Source: Verrucomicrobia bacterium Tous-C9LFEB | GTDB taxonomy: Bacteria; Verrucomicrobiota; Verrucomicrobiia; Methylacidiphilales; UBA1321 | Direction of reading: 5' to 3' | DNA: 53,155 nucleotides | NCBI GenBank assembly: GCA_002304345.1 | Contig: NEUU01000025.1 | Span: forward strand, 1 to 53,155 | Made by a program: the position numbers and the translations under genes | Shown: one piece after another, positions 14,770-23,366 of the stretch | How the letters are laid out: each line of letters starts with the position of its first letter | How positions within the stretch are numbered: the stretch's first letter is position 1 | The notes under the pieces: model-generated | Database searches by the model: none | What the model was told of the DNA's origin: nothing | Seen by the model: only the letters and a program-made list of their open reading frames with translations

Positions 14770-15773
14770 TTCTCTTTCGAGAGCGTGGCGAGTTTTTTTT
14801 CGCGCATGAGCCGGGTGACTTCGATGATCGTGGCGACGGAGAGATTGCAGAGCCGCCAGAGGGTGCCGAGCGTTTGGGGTCGCTTTTGGATGTGTTGCCA
14901 GATCGTGGTTGCCGCGGCTTCGGTCTCGGGGTCTTCCCAGGAAAGCCGCTCGCATTGACGCGAGAGTTCGCGGGTGAGGTCTTTCGAGCTGGGGGCGAGG
15001 ATCTGGTAGACATCCCGCTTCGACGCGGCCTGCATGAGGAGGTCCATGCCGCGAAGCGCAATTCTCTCGCGTTCATCGGTCACGGGCAAGGGCTGGTCCG
15101 TGGCCTGGAAGGCAAATGAGCCGTCGAGTTTTTCTTCGACGAAGACCTGCCAGATGGCTTCGACTCCATGCAGGTGAAGGTAGCGGCCCTGTTCGACGTC
15201 GCCATTGACGAAGAAGAAGCGTCCGATGACATCGTTGCTGGCGCTGGTCAGGATGAGCTCACCCGTGCGACCGCTGGATTGGAGCGTCTGAAAAATAATG
15301 AGGAGGTCGAAGTTTTCCAGATTGCCGCTGAAGTCGACACTATAGCTCATGTAGTAGTGATTCGAGGTGAAGCGATAGAGCCGTTCGGCCAGATTCGATG
15401 CGAGGAAAATGCCAAAGGTGGGAATGGCTTCCATGAGCTTGTAAAACCATTCGCGGGAGAACTTGCGCAGGTGCACGTCTTCGCAAATGCGAACCGTGGA
15501 AATGCGGGGGCGCTCGGTTATCACTCCCATTTCGCCAAAGATATCACCACTGGAAAGATACGCGACGGAGCGCTGGGAAACGCCGCCTTCGGCTTGCAGA
15601 ACCACTTCGACCACGCCCTTCTCGATGGCGTAGACGGAGTCGGCTACCGCGCCTTGCTCGAAGATGACTTCTCCTTTTTTGTGATCGACCATTTCAGTAT
15701 GGCGATCGATGAGTCGCCTTTTTTCCGGAGGGAGCGCCGCATAGAAAGCGAGAAAGTTAGGCAACGGCTTCAT
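14751..15773 (-). CDS. Cyclic-nucleotide-binding and DUF4388 domain protein, 340 aa
   Basis: Residues about 10-130 form a cNMP-binding (CRP-like) domain, with IFEQGAVADSVYAIEKGVVEV and the phosphate-cassette-like SSGDIFGEMGVITERPRISTV. Residues about 148-225 match DUF4388 (FSGNLENFDLLIIFQTLQSS, then GELILTS and IGRFFFVNGDV). The remaining C terminus is helical and may be winged-helix-like (TLGTLWRLCNLSVATIIEVTRLM) but is not a clear CRP DNA-binding domain. Probably a cytoplasmic regulator. It is the last gene of a three-gene minus-strand set. Its final five codons (DPTQN) and stop lie antisense to the tRNA-Arg gene. Confidence 0.85.
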   Translation of the reverse strand: MKPLPNFLAFYAALPPEKRRLIDRHTEMVDHKKGEVIFEQGAVADSVYAIEKGVVEVVLQAEGGVSQRSVAYLSSGDIFGEMGVITERPRISTVRICEDVHLRKFSREWFYKLMEAIPTFGIFLASNLAERLYRFTSNHYYMSYSVDFSGNLENFDLLIIFQTLQSSGRTGELILTSASNDVIGRFFFVNGDVEQGRYLHLHGVEAIWQVFVEEKLDGSFAFQATDQPLPVTDERERIALRGMDLLMQAASKRDVYQILAPSSKDLTRELSRQCERLSWEDPETEAAATTIWQHIQKRPQTLGTLWRLCNLSVATIIEVTRLMREKKLATLSKENDPTQN

Positions 15774-15794
15774 GAACTGAGAGGGAATAAATCG

Positions 15795-17624
15795 TCAATG
15801 AAGCTGCGCTTCAATGAATTGCTTGTCGTAATCGAGCTTGGTCAATTCTCCAATCAAGACTTGGTATTGCTTACTGATATCATCAATGCGAGTCCGGCGC
15901 GGGAGATCGTTGGAGAAATTGGCGTTATAGAGATTCACGGCGGAGCGATGCGGCACTCCCTTGTATTGACCATCGAAGTATTCGACGCGATCGAGCAGGT
16001 TGATCATGGCGTAATAGGTGCTCTGGATTTGCGGCGGCATTTTCTTTTCGAGCTGGGTCAATTGCTCGCGCACGCCGGTATAGGTGGCTTTCGGGAGGGT
16101 GAAAACCAGAATCTGGCGGTTACTGTATTTTTTCTGCTCTTCCTTGTCGAGGGAGTTAAAGAAGAGCATCAGTGGTCCTGCGGCATTAAACAATTCATCA
16201 ATCGCCGCAGTCGGAGTGAGCAAGGTCGGCAGGGCACCGCGCGTTTTCTCGCGGAGATATTTTGCCGAGAGATGATTCGGCGCGAGGTCGAGCACCTTGT
16301 CCAGCTTGGTGGCCGTTTCCGCGCTGCCAATGGAGCCGCTCCCGTTCAGATCCTGCTGCACTTCGGCAAAGACTTTGATGGCTTCGTTGAGTTTCTCGGA
16401 GCGATCCTGTCTCGCCAAGCCAATGGCTTCATCCAGGGTGTTGATGGAAAAAATCTGAATCTCGCTGGCGGCGCGATAGCCATTCATGACCATGAGATTC
16501 GCCACGTCGGATTCGTTTTCGACCGGAATGCCCACGAGCTCGCAGCCGCCCAGCTTGGCGCCCCGAATCTTGGTCGGCACACCGCCAACCTTGCGCACTT
16601 TGCCATCGACGGTGATGTCTCCGGTCATGGCGACCTTCGTATCGATGGTGAGATTATCGAGAATCGACATCATCCCCACGGCGAACGCCGTGCCTGCCGA
16701 TCCTCCGGCCATTTTGGTATACTTGTCTTCGAAGCTGAGGGTAAAACTAATGCCGTTAGCGGATTCCGGATGCCGCATTTTAATAAAACGAAAGGCCTCG
16801 CTCAGCGCGATCTTCATATCCTCCCCTGCCTTGGCCGAGAGTTGGCAGGTACTTCCCCCCTCAGCCGGGTTGGCGGTGGTGATAATCTCAAGCACTTTTC
16901 CGCCCAAAACATTATCATCGGAACTCATGACAACCAATCCCTTGATCTTGCTTTGGGTTTGCTTCAACGCGGTCGAACTGGTTGTTGGAGTCGTGGGTAC
17001 AGTTGGTGTGACGGGAGCTGCGGCAGTGGTCACTGAGCCGGGCGTAACAGGTGAGCGAGGCGTGGGAGCCGAGGCAATCACAGCCTGCCAGGAAACGGGA
17101 AATTTTCTCTGCTCAATTTCCGCATTATAGAGCAAGTCTTCGTTATCAGGATCGACCGTGGCCAGAAAATCGAGAAGGTAGGCGGCAAAATGGGAATCGC
17201 CGCGAGGACTGCTCGGACCTGCCTGCAAATTTTTGACCTGCATCAGGAAGAGCTTGAGAAACTCCTCGCGGCTCAATGTCGATGAGCCTTCCGGAGTATA
17301 CCCGCCGCGCTTGAGTTTGCCATTCAGGATAATTGCCGATTTACTTTCCGGATCGAGACGCATCGCCAGCGCAAGCGCCTTGGCCCGCAGGGTGTCCGCA
17401 GCGGGATTCGAGACTTCCACATACCGCGCGTATTCGGTTAACGCAACGGCCAATTGGGATCTCTCGGCAACGGAAAGCGCGGTGCGGTCGGGATTGTACG
17501 GGATGAACTGCCAATTAGGAGACTTGTACTCCGCCTGCAGAAAGCTGGGGCCACAACACGCCAACAGGAACAGTCCTCCCCAAACCAATTTCCACGTCCT
17601 GATCTCCCTCATTTGCATCCTCAA
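15795..17624 (-). CDS. Exported protein with Lon-type (S16) protease domain, 609 aa
   Basis: An N-terminal signal peptide (LVWGGLFLLACCGPSFLQA) is followed by a helical region (about 35-165) and a Pro/Thr linker (about 190-225). Residues about 230-405 match the Lon proteolytic domain: KMAGGSAGTAFAVGMMSILDN with the catalytic Ser309, MTGDITVDGKVRKVGGVPTK with the catalytic Lys352, then GCELVGIPVENESDV. The Ser-Lys spacing is 43 residues, the same as Ser679-Lys722 of E. coli Lon. There is no AAA+ ATPase module. A C-terminal helical domain of about 200 aa follows. This is a likely ATP-independent peptidase in the periplasm or at the membrane; a CC pair near the cleavage site also leaves a lipoprotein possible. 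Confidence 0.82.
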   Translation of the reverse strand: MRMQMREIRTWKLVWGGLFLLACCGPSFLQAEYKSPNWQFIPYNPDRTALSVAERSQLAVALTEYARYVEVSNPAADTLRAKALALAMRLDPESKSAIILNGKLKRGGYTPEGSSTLSREEFLKLFLMQVKNLQAGPSSPRGDSHFAAYLLDFLATVDPDNEDLLYNAEIEQRKFPVSWQAVIASAPTPRSPVTPGSVTTAAAPVTPTVPTTPTTSSTALKQTQSKIKGLVVMSSDDNVLGGKVLEIITTANPAEGGSTCQLSAKAGEDMKIALSEAFRFIKMRHPESANGISFTLSFEDKYTKMAGGSAGTAFAVGMMSILDNLTIDTKVAMTGDITVDGKVRKVGGVPTKIRGAKLGGCELVGIPVENESDVANLMVMNGYRAASEIQIFSINTLDEAIGLARQDRSEKLNEAIKVFAEVQQDLNGSGSIGSAETATKLDKVLDLAPNHLSAKYLREKTRGALPTLLTPTAAIDELFNAAGPLMLFFNSLDKEEQKKYSNRQILVFTLPKATYTGVREQLTQLEKKMPPQIQSTYYAMINLLDRVEYFDGQYKGVPHRSAVNLYNANFSNDLPRRTRIDDISKQYQVLIGELTKLDYDKQFIEAQLH

Positions 17625-17635
17625 CTCTCCGTTAT

Positions 17636-18277
17636 TTACAGTCCCGGCAATCCCTGCGGCATACCCGGCATGGAAAACTTTTTATACTCCTTCGGCACCT
17701 CGAACAGGCTGGCGTCGGGCGCTCCCCGTTGAAACTTGCGGAAGTTCGCCACAACGGATTGGCCACCGGCATCGACGAGCATCTTGACCGGGTCATTCGT
17801 GGCGGCATCGAAATAGAAAGTGGAAACGGTGGTCGGTGAGCCGTCGCTGGAGCCGGGGGAGGTCACTTTGTATTTGTTGCACACGCGGCCATTCACGGTT
17901 TCCTTGCCGAGGCTTTCCCATTGCGCATTGGCCGCGATGGAGGTGGGGTCGGCCTGCCGGGCCTGCGCGTCATTCAACGGCATTTCCATGTACTGCTTCT
18001 GCGCCACCATCAGGGTGTACATCACTTTCAGATCGCTGCGGGAAATGACGATGGTGTCGAGTCCCTGGGAGGTCATTTCCATCCGGCTTTTGCTCGCATC
18101 GACGTAAACTTTCATGACGCCCGAAGACGTATCGCCGATGATGGATTCCACCTCGGCGCTGTATTGGCGCGGCATCTCGAAGGGAGCCGATCCGGCCCAA
18201 AGGGAGATGCTTAAAAATGCCGAGCCCAGGAGGCTGGCCATGATCTTTCTTCCCGACCTGAAGAAGCCTCGTGTCAT
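17636..18277 (-). CDS. Exported DUF4412-like protein, 213 aa
   Basis: The start at 18277 gives a basic N terminus and a hydrophobic signal peptide (SLLGSAFLSISLWAGSA). The mature region has the features of DUF4412 proteins, which resemble the LolA/LppX-like half-barrel: GVMKVYVDASKSRMEMTSQG, LKVMYTLMVAQKQYMEMPL and FYFDAATNDPVKMLVD. The C terminus is Gly/Pro-rich (MPGMPQGLPGL). The frame is open further upstream to 18496 through a repeat leader that is probably untranslated. The gene is the first of three closely spaced minus-strand genes (11 and 21 bp gaps), so it likely works with the Lon-type protein. Confidence 0.75.
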   Translation of the reverse strand: MTRGFFRSGRKIMASLLGSAFLSISLWAGSAPFEMPRQYSAEVESIIGDTSSGVMKVYVDASKSRMEMTSQGLDTIVISRSDLKVMYTLMVAQKQYMEMPLNDAQARQADPTSIAANAQWESLGKETVNGRVCNKYKVTSPGSSDGSPTTVSTFYFDAATNDPVKMLVDAGGQSVVANFRKFQRGAPDASLFEVPKEYKKFSMPGMPQGLPGL

Positions 18278-18370
18278 GGCTCCTATGACGCCCGTTTGGG
18301 AGACGTTTGGCAAATCAAAAAAAACTGTAACCAACGATCTTTTCAGGGAGGTCCCGGGGAGCGGAAGGGG

Positions 18371-18571
18371 ATAAAAAATAAACTGCGTCGACAATCGGCT
18401 ACAAAGATCAACCGTCTCTGTTGGGTGTCGTGGTGGGTGTCGACGAGAAATGGCAAATTGCAAATTTGAGATTTCAAAGGGGACGGGGCCGCGCATGAGG
18501 TCAGACTACCACAATCCCGCCGGGAGTGTTTGTCTTAGGTGAGCTATATGAGCTGCGTGTGCGAGATTTTT
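18371..18571 (-). repeat. 200-bp shared leader repeat, copy B
   Basis: This is the inverted counterpart of 9063-9262, with the same order of landmarks, read on the minus strand. It lies upstream of the DUF4412-like gene in the same orientation as copy A relative to the YjbQ gene, ending about 94 bp before the chosen start. Differences between the copies are scattered substitutions. Confidence 0.85.
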
Positions 18572-18572
18572 G

Positions 18573-18666
18573 CAGCGTGCAGGGCTGCCGGTTGGTCATC
18601 TGAATGCACACTCCCCACTCTTGGCACCTGCGGTGCCAGCCGGCGGTTCACCAAACCGCCCTACAG
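18573..18666. repeat. REP-like element 3 (degenerate)
   Basis: It contains the hairpins TGGCACCTGCGGTGCCA and GGCGGTTCACCAAACCGCC, followed by CTACAG, shared with the element at 25945-26062. The left outer arm is missing or eroded (GTGCAGGGCTGCC in its place). It abuts copy B of the 200-bp leader repeat. Confidence 0.6.
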
Positions 18667-18712
18667 CTCGGATTCGGAGTTTTGCGCACAGCAAGCACGA
18701 GGTCCACCCCGT

Positions 18713-20407
18713 CTACAGCGGCAGGAAGAGCTTGAACTGGGTGCCGCGGCCGGGCTTGGACTCGACAAAAACCTTGCCCTGGTGGTTCTCCACGATCTTG
18801 CGGACAATGGCCAAGCCGATGCCGGTCCCCTGCTTTTTGTAGGTCAGGAACGGCGCGAAAATGTTCTCCAACTGCTGTTCGTTCATCCCCTGCCCGTTGT
18901 CCTTCACCGATAGAACGAGGTGCGGCACGCCCTCGAGCAATTCCCGCGCGGCTCCGAGCCGCAGCACGCCGTTGCCGTCCTTCGGCATGGCGTCGGAGGC
19001 ATTGAGAATCAAATTGAGCAAGGCTTGCTCCAGTTGGGCGCGGTCCGCCTTGAGGGGGGGCAGGTCGGACTCGATGACGCGCTTGATCTCGATATTGCAA
19101 GCGTTGAGCTTGTGCCGGGTGAGCAAGGTAATGTCGTCCAGCAATACCTTGGCATCAATCGCCTCTTTCGTCGGTTCCGAGGAACGCGCAAAGCCGAGCA
19201 CCTGATCGACGATGCGATTCATCTGCCGCATCTTTTCGGAAATGACCTGCGCGTCGCGCTTGGAGGCGTCGTCCATCGGCAACGATTCCACCAGCGCGTG
19301 GAAAAGCATCTGCATCACCGTCAGTGGATTTCGAATCTCGTGCGCGATCTCCGCCGCGAGCAAGCCCAGCGCGGAGAGACGTTCGCTGGCGCGGAGTTTT
19401 TCCTCCATATCGACGATGCGATTGAGGAGTCGCCCCTTCTCGATGGCGACGGCGGAAAGATCGGCCAGCGCGGTGAGCAATTTGATCTCGTCGTTGGAAA
19501 AACGGTGGAGCTGCTTCGTGTAAACCGCGAGCACGCCGAGCAGCTTGTTATTGAAAACAAGCGGGACGGCCAGCAGCGAAACCAGTCCTTCCTTCTTGGC
19601 CACTTCGAGGTGCCGATAGCGGTGATGCTCGCGCACGTTGAGTACGGAAAGCGGTTTGCGGCGGGTGACGACCACGCCGAGGAGCGACTCGCTCACCGGC
19701 AGCGGCGGCTTGCTCTGATAATTCTGTCCGGCCCCGTGCGAGGCACGCAAAAAGAGTTCGCCGGTTTCCACATCGATGAGCAGCAGCGAGCACAGCTTCG
19801 TGCGCATCAGGCGGTTGGCATGGCGGGTGATCTGCTGCAGCGCCTCATCGAGATTCGTCTCGGAGATGATCATCTGCCCCATGCTGAGGAGGCTGGATAA
19901 TTGCAGCCCCTTGATGCGCATCTGGTCGATTTCCCACGCCAACTCCAGCCACTTGGAGGCCTCGGCGGCAAAGGCGAGCAGCCGCGTTTCATCGACTTCG
20001 CTAAAGGCTCCGACCCGGTTGGAATCGACGTTCAACACGCCCGCCACGTTGCCGCGAATTTCCACCGGCACGGCCAATTCCGAACGGACGCGCGGATTGG
20101 CGCGGACGTACTTCGGTTCGTTCTGGACGTCGCTGATGCGCATCGGCTTTCCTGTCGAGGCGACCCAGCCCGTGACGCCTTCGCCCGGACGCAGCTTGAG
20201 CTTTTGCGCTTTTTGGGAGAGACCAATGCTCGCTTCGATATCGAGCAGGCCGGTATTGGGATTCACCAATACAAAAGAACCAGTGTCGGCTTGCGTCACG
20301 CGCACCGCCGTGGCGAGAATGCGCTGCAGGGCGCGCTGCGGGTCGAGCAATAACCGCAAATCGCGCAGTCCCTGGGTCAGGAGTGGTTTTTTCTTAACCG
20401 CTTTCAT
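18713..20407 (-). CDS. Double-GAF sensor histidine kinase, 564 aa
   Basis: The N-terminal half holds two GAF domains (about residues 25-165 and 190-325) with typical GVTGWVASTGKP and LLAVPLVFNNKLLGVLAVY segments. The kinase core follows: H-box AAEIAHEIRNPLTVMQM with the phospho-acceptor His near residue 353, N-box LNLILNASDAMPKDG, G1 VKDNGQGM and G2 GTGIGLAIVRKIVENHQG. No transmembrane segment is seen, so it senses a cytoplasmic signal. The ATG overlaps the glnD stop by 4 bp (20404-20407), so translation is coupled. This suggests a nitrogen-related signal, as in NtrB, but no response regulator lies beside it. Confidence 0.92.
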   Translation of the reverse strand: MKAVKKKPLLTQGLRDLRLLLDPQRALQRILATAVRVTQADTGSFVLVNPNTGLLDIEASIGLSQKAQKLKLRPGEGVTGWVASTGKPMRISDVQNEPKYVRANPRVRSELAVPVEIRGNVAGVLNVDSNRVGAFSEVDETRLLAFAAEASKWLELAWEIDQMRIKGLQLSSLLSMGQMIISETNLDEALQQITRHANRLMRTKLCSLLLIDVETGELFLRASHGAGQNYQSKPPLPVSESLLGVVVTRRKPLSVLNVREHHRYRHLEVAKKEGLVSLLAVPLVFNNKLLGVLAVYTKQLHRFSNDEIKLLTALADLSAVAIEKGRLLNRIVDMEEKLRASERLSALGLLAAEIAHEIRNPLTVMQMLFHALVESLPMDDASKRDAQVISEKMRQMNRIVDQVLGFARSSEPTKEAIDAKVLLDDITLLTRHKLNACNIEIKRVIESDLPPLKADRAQLEQALLNLILNASDAMPKDGNGVLRLGAARELLEGVPHLVLSVKDNGQGMNEQQLENIFAPFLTYKKQGTGIGLAIVRKIVENHQGKVFVESKPGRGTQFKLFLPL

Positions 20408-23160
20408 GGCCTCGTGGCGCTCTTGGTCACGGCTTGGGTGATGCGCCGCAATGTGTCCTCATCGGTCACCTTCTCACCCTTTTGGTCGGTGATGTAGAAC
20501 GTATCCAGCGCCGCGCCTTTTTCCGTCGTGATGCGGGCAAAGCCAATATCGATCTCATTGTCCGCGAGACAACACGCCACGCGATACAACAGTCCCGGTT
20601 GATCCGGCGTCTGGAGATCGAGCAAGGTGTAATCGCGGCTCGACTGGTGATCGAAATAAATCCGGGTGGGAAATTCCGCGTCCTCGTATCCGGCCATGCG
20701 CTTGCCGCCAGCTTCCTCGAGATTGGGGAATTCGTATCCGGCCTGACTGAAGGACCGGGCCAGATTTTCCTCGAACGATTTCCGGTCGCGCACGTCCGTC
20801 ACGGCTTCCTGCCGGTCGGTGGAAACGCGGAAGGTATCGATGACGATACTGTCGTCGCGCGTGTTGATGTCCGCGCTCAAGATGGAAAGACCGGAAGCGG
20901 CAAACGCGCCCGTGATCTTGGCAAAGCAGCGTTCCCGATCCCACGTGACCACCGTGACGACGGAATGGCCCTGGTCGGGTTGATGCAGCCAGTGGATCGT
21001 CGGCTTGAGCGCCGCATCGTCGTGCATGACCTGGCTGAAGAAAAATTCGTGCACATACTGGATGTGCGTGGCGATGAGCGATTCGGGCAGATTGTTGAAA
21101 TAGCGGGCCGGAAGATTCTTGAAATGCGCATCCACTTCGCCGGAATCGATCTCGTCGCCGAGCTTGGCCTTGATGCGGGTCTTGAGTTCCTCCAGCGATT
21201 TCTGCTCCGCGAGCTTGAACTCGTGTCCGCCTTCCAGAGCGCGCGCCGTCCGGTTATAGAGCTGCCAGAGGAGCAGTTCCTTCCAATCGGACCAGAGTTG
21301 TCGCGAATCGGTTCCCTGATAATCCGCGAAGGTCAGCAGCATCAGCATGTCGAGCCGCTCTTTGGTCTGCACCACGCGGGCGAACTCGAAAATGGTCTCT
21401 TCGTCATCGAGATTACGGCTGCGGGCCGTCTCGGACATGGTCATGTGATGATCGACCAGGAAGACGAGCGTGGCCAGTTCCTTGGCATCGAGGTGCATGC
21501 GGCGCGATACGCGCACGGCGTTGACCGCGCTGTCCTCGGAGTGGTGACGGCTGTTGGAAGATTTTCCGGTGTCGTGCAACAGCATCGCCAGATAAAGCAG
21601 GTCGGGCCGTTCCACCGAAACCATGAGTGGCTCGTATTTGCTGAAGGGCGGTTCCTTCGCGCCCAAAATCTTGTCGAGCATCTCGAGACAGACAATCGTG
21701 TGTTCGTCCGCCGTGTAGCGATGAAAGAACTCGTGCTGCACCAGACACGTGAGGGGCCGGAATTCCGGGAAGAGCCGGCCGAGGACCCCGTGCTCGTGCA
21801 TGAGGCGGCAGATGGCTCCGACTTCGCCTTTCTTGGAGAAAAGCTTGAGAATCATCTCCCGCGTTTTCTTGTGATAGATGAAGCTGCGATCGATCAGCGA
21901 GAGTCGGCGGCGGATGCGCGCGGAAAGTTCCGGACCGATCTCGGCGTGACGCTGCTGCGCGATGACAAAAACGCGGAGAATGCGAAACGGGTCCGCCGTG
22001 AAGATGCCGGGCTCGGAGGCCTCCAGCGTGCCGTTCTGCAAAATAAATCCGTCGATGAGTTCCGGCTTCGCGGCGCGGAACGGGAGGAACGACCAGCGCA
22101 CGCGGTGCGACTTGGCCTGCGTTCCGGCGAAGCGGCGGGCGAGATTGTTCGTGAGCTGGAAAATGGTGTTGGTGTGCTGATAATAATTGCGCATCAACGC
22201 CTCGGTCCGGCGCAGGATCGTGTGTTGCTTGTATTTGAAACTGTTCGCAATGCGGCCCTGCAACTGGAGCGTGAGGATATCGCCGTTGCGCTTTTGCAGA
22301 TAGTGCAGCTCGGTGCGCAGGCGCAGCAGGAAATCGTAGGCGGCGTCGAGTTGCTTGCGCTCCGTCACGGTCAGCAACTGCGCTTCGACCAATCCGCCGG
22401 AGGTGGCGATGTTGCGCTTCACTTGCGCCATCCAGAGCATGTTCTGGTAATCGCGCAATCCGCCGCAACCGTTCTTCACGTGCGGTTCCTGCAGGAAAAC
22501 CGTGTTGCCGTATTTGGCGTGACGTTCCGCCTGATCCGCGAGACGCCAGTTGAGAAATTCCTGTTCCTTGCCCTTGATACACATGCGCTCGAAGGTGCGC
22601 CCGAATTCCTCGTAGAGGGAACCGTCGCCGATCAGCAGGTGCGATTCCAGCAGCGACGTCTTCGTCCGCAAATCGGAGTTGGCATTCTCCACTTCCTCGG
22701 TCGAGGTGCGGGTGGCGTGTCCGACGTGAAAACCCACGTCCCAGAGCATGTAGAGCACTTGCTCGACGACTTCCTTGACGAAAGCCGCGTCCTCGCGTCC
22801 TTTCGCGTCGTGAAGAAAATGAATATCGATATCGCTGCCGGGATTGAGTTCACCCCGACCGAAACCACCCACCGCCATGAGCGAAACCCGCGGCAGCTTT
22901 CCCTTGTAGCCGCGCGTGCCACTCTGCCACGCGCCTTCCCACACGTGCCGCAAGACGACGGACATGAGATCGGCGCGCTTCTGGGCGAAACTGCGACCAC
23001 CTTCACCGCTGCCGTGCGCGAGCTTGAGACGGTGCTCTTCCAATTTGAGAAAGCGACGATACAGATCGAGCAGATCGGTCGGTTTCAAATTCTCCTCATT
23101 CACCAGTTTGCGCTCGGCATGGCGCAAAACTTTTTCGAGGTGAACCGGAGGTGGTGGCAT
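20404..23160 (-). CDS. glnD: Bifunctional PII uridylyltransferase / uridylyl-removing enzyme, 918 aa
   Basis: Nitrogen sensor that uridylylates and de-uridylylates PII in response to glutamine. The nucleotidyltransferase motif is GGFGRGELNPGSDIDIHF (residues 98-115, catalytic D110/D112), followed by the GlnE/GlnD helical region. The HD domain has LAMLLHDTGKSSNSRHH near residue 520. Two C-terminal ACT domains (about 740-805 and 840-905, for example TPDQPGLLYRVACCLAD) bind glutamine in the family. The length is normal. It is cotranscribed with a double-GAF kinase downstream, whose start it overlaps. No PII gene lies in the window. Confidence 0.95.
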   Translation of the reverse strand: MPPPPVHLEKVLRHAERKLVNEENLKPTDLLDLYRRFLKLEEHRLKLAHGSGEGGRSFAQKRADLMSVVLRHVWEGAWQSGTRGYKGKLPRVSLMAVGGFGRGELNPGSDIDIHFLHDAKGREDAAFVKEVVEQVLYMLWDVGFHVGHATRTSTEEVENANSDLRTKTSLLESHLLIGDGSLYEEFGRTFERMCIKGKEQEFLNWRLADQAERHAKYGNTVFLQEPHVKNGCGGLRDYQNMLWMAQVKRNIATSGGLVEAQLLTVTERKQLDAAYDFLLRLRTELHYLQKRNGDILTLQLQGRIANSFKYKQHTILRRTEALMRNYYQHTNTIFQLTNNLARRFAGTQAKSHRVRWSFLPFRAAKPELIDGFILQNGTLEASEPGIFTADPFRILRVFVIAQQRHAEIGPELSARIRRRLSLIDRSFIYHKKTREMILKLFSKKGEVGAICRLMHEHGVLGRLFPEFRPLTCLVQHEFFHRYTADEHTIVCLEMLDKILGAKEPPFSKYEPLMVSVERPDLLYLAMLLHDTGKSSNSRHHSEDSAVNAVRVSRRMHLDAKELATLVFLVDHHMTMSETARSRNLDDEETIFEFARVVQTKERLDMLMLLTFADYQGTDSRQLWSDWKELLLWQLYNRTARALEGGHEFKLAEQKSLEELKTRIKAKLGDEIDSGEVDAHFKNLPARYFNNLPESLIATHIQYVHEFFFSQVMHDDAALKPTIHWLHQPDQGHSVVTVVTWDRERCFAKITGAFAASGLSILSADINTRDDSIVIDTFRVSTDRQEAVTDVRDRKSFEENLARSFSQAGYEFPNLEEAGGKRMAGYEDAEFPTRIYFDHQSSRDYTLLDLQTPDQPGLLYRVACCLADNEIDIGFARITTEKGAALDTFYITDQKGEKVTDEDTLRRITQAVTKSATRP

Positions 23161-23366
23161 TGCTCCTCATAGTATGAAAATCAGCGCGTTGTGCAAGGGG
23201 ACAGCGTGACGAATTTGCAATAACCGCCATCGAAGCGTCGATTGCAATCGCATTTAAAGTTGTGATTCGTTTCGTCTCACCATTAGGAGTCGTTTTTCAA
23301 CCGGCATGATCGCTCATCAAGCGAGTCTCGACAGGTCCCATTGACTTTCGTTATCGTACCCCTCCT

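Noticed and set aside
15168..17036. Open frame of 622 codons on the plus strand opposite the Lon-type gene
   Set aside because: No family resemblance; the minus-strand gene has a signal peptide and an intact Ser-Lys dyad.
20434..23172. Open frame of 912 codons on the plus strand opposite glnD
   Set aside because: glnD on the minus strand has all its catalytic and ACT motifs; the opposite frame has no recognisable family.
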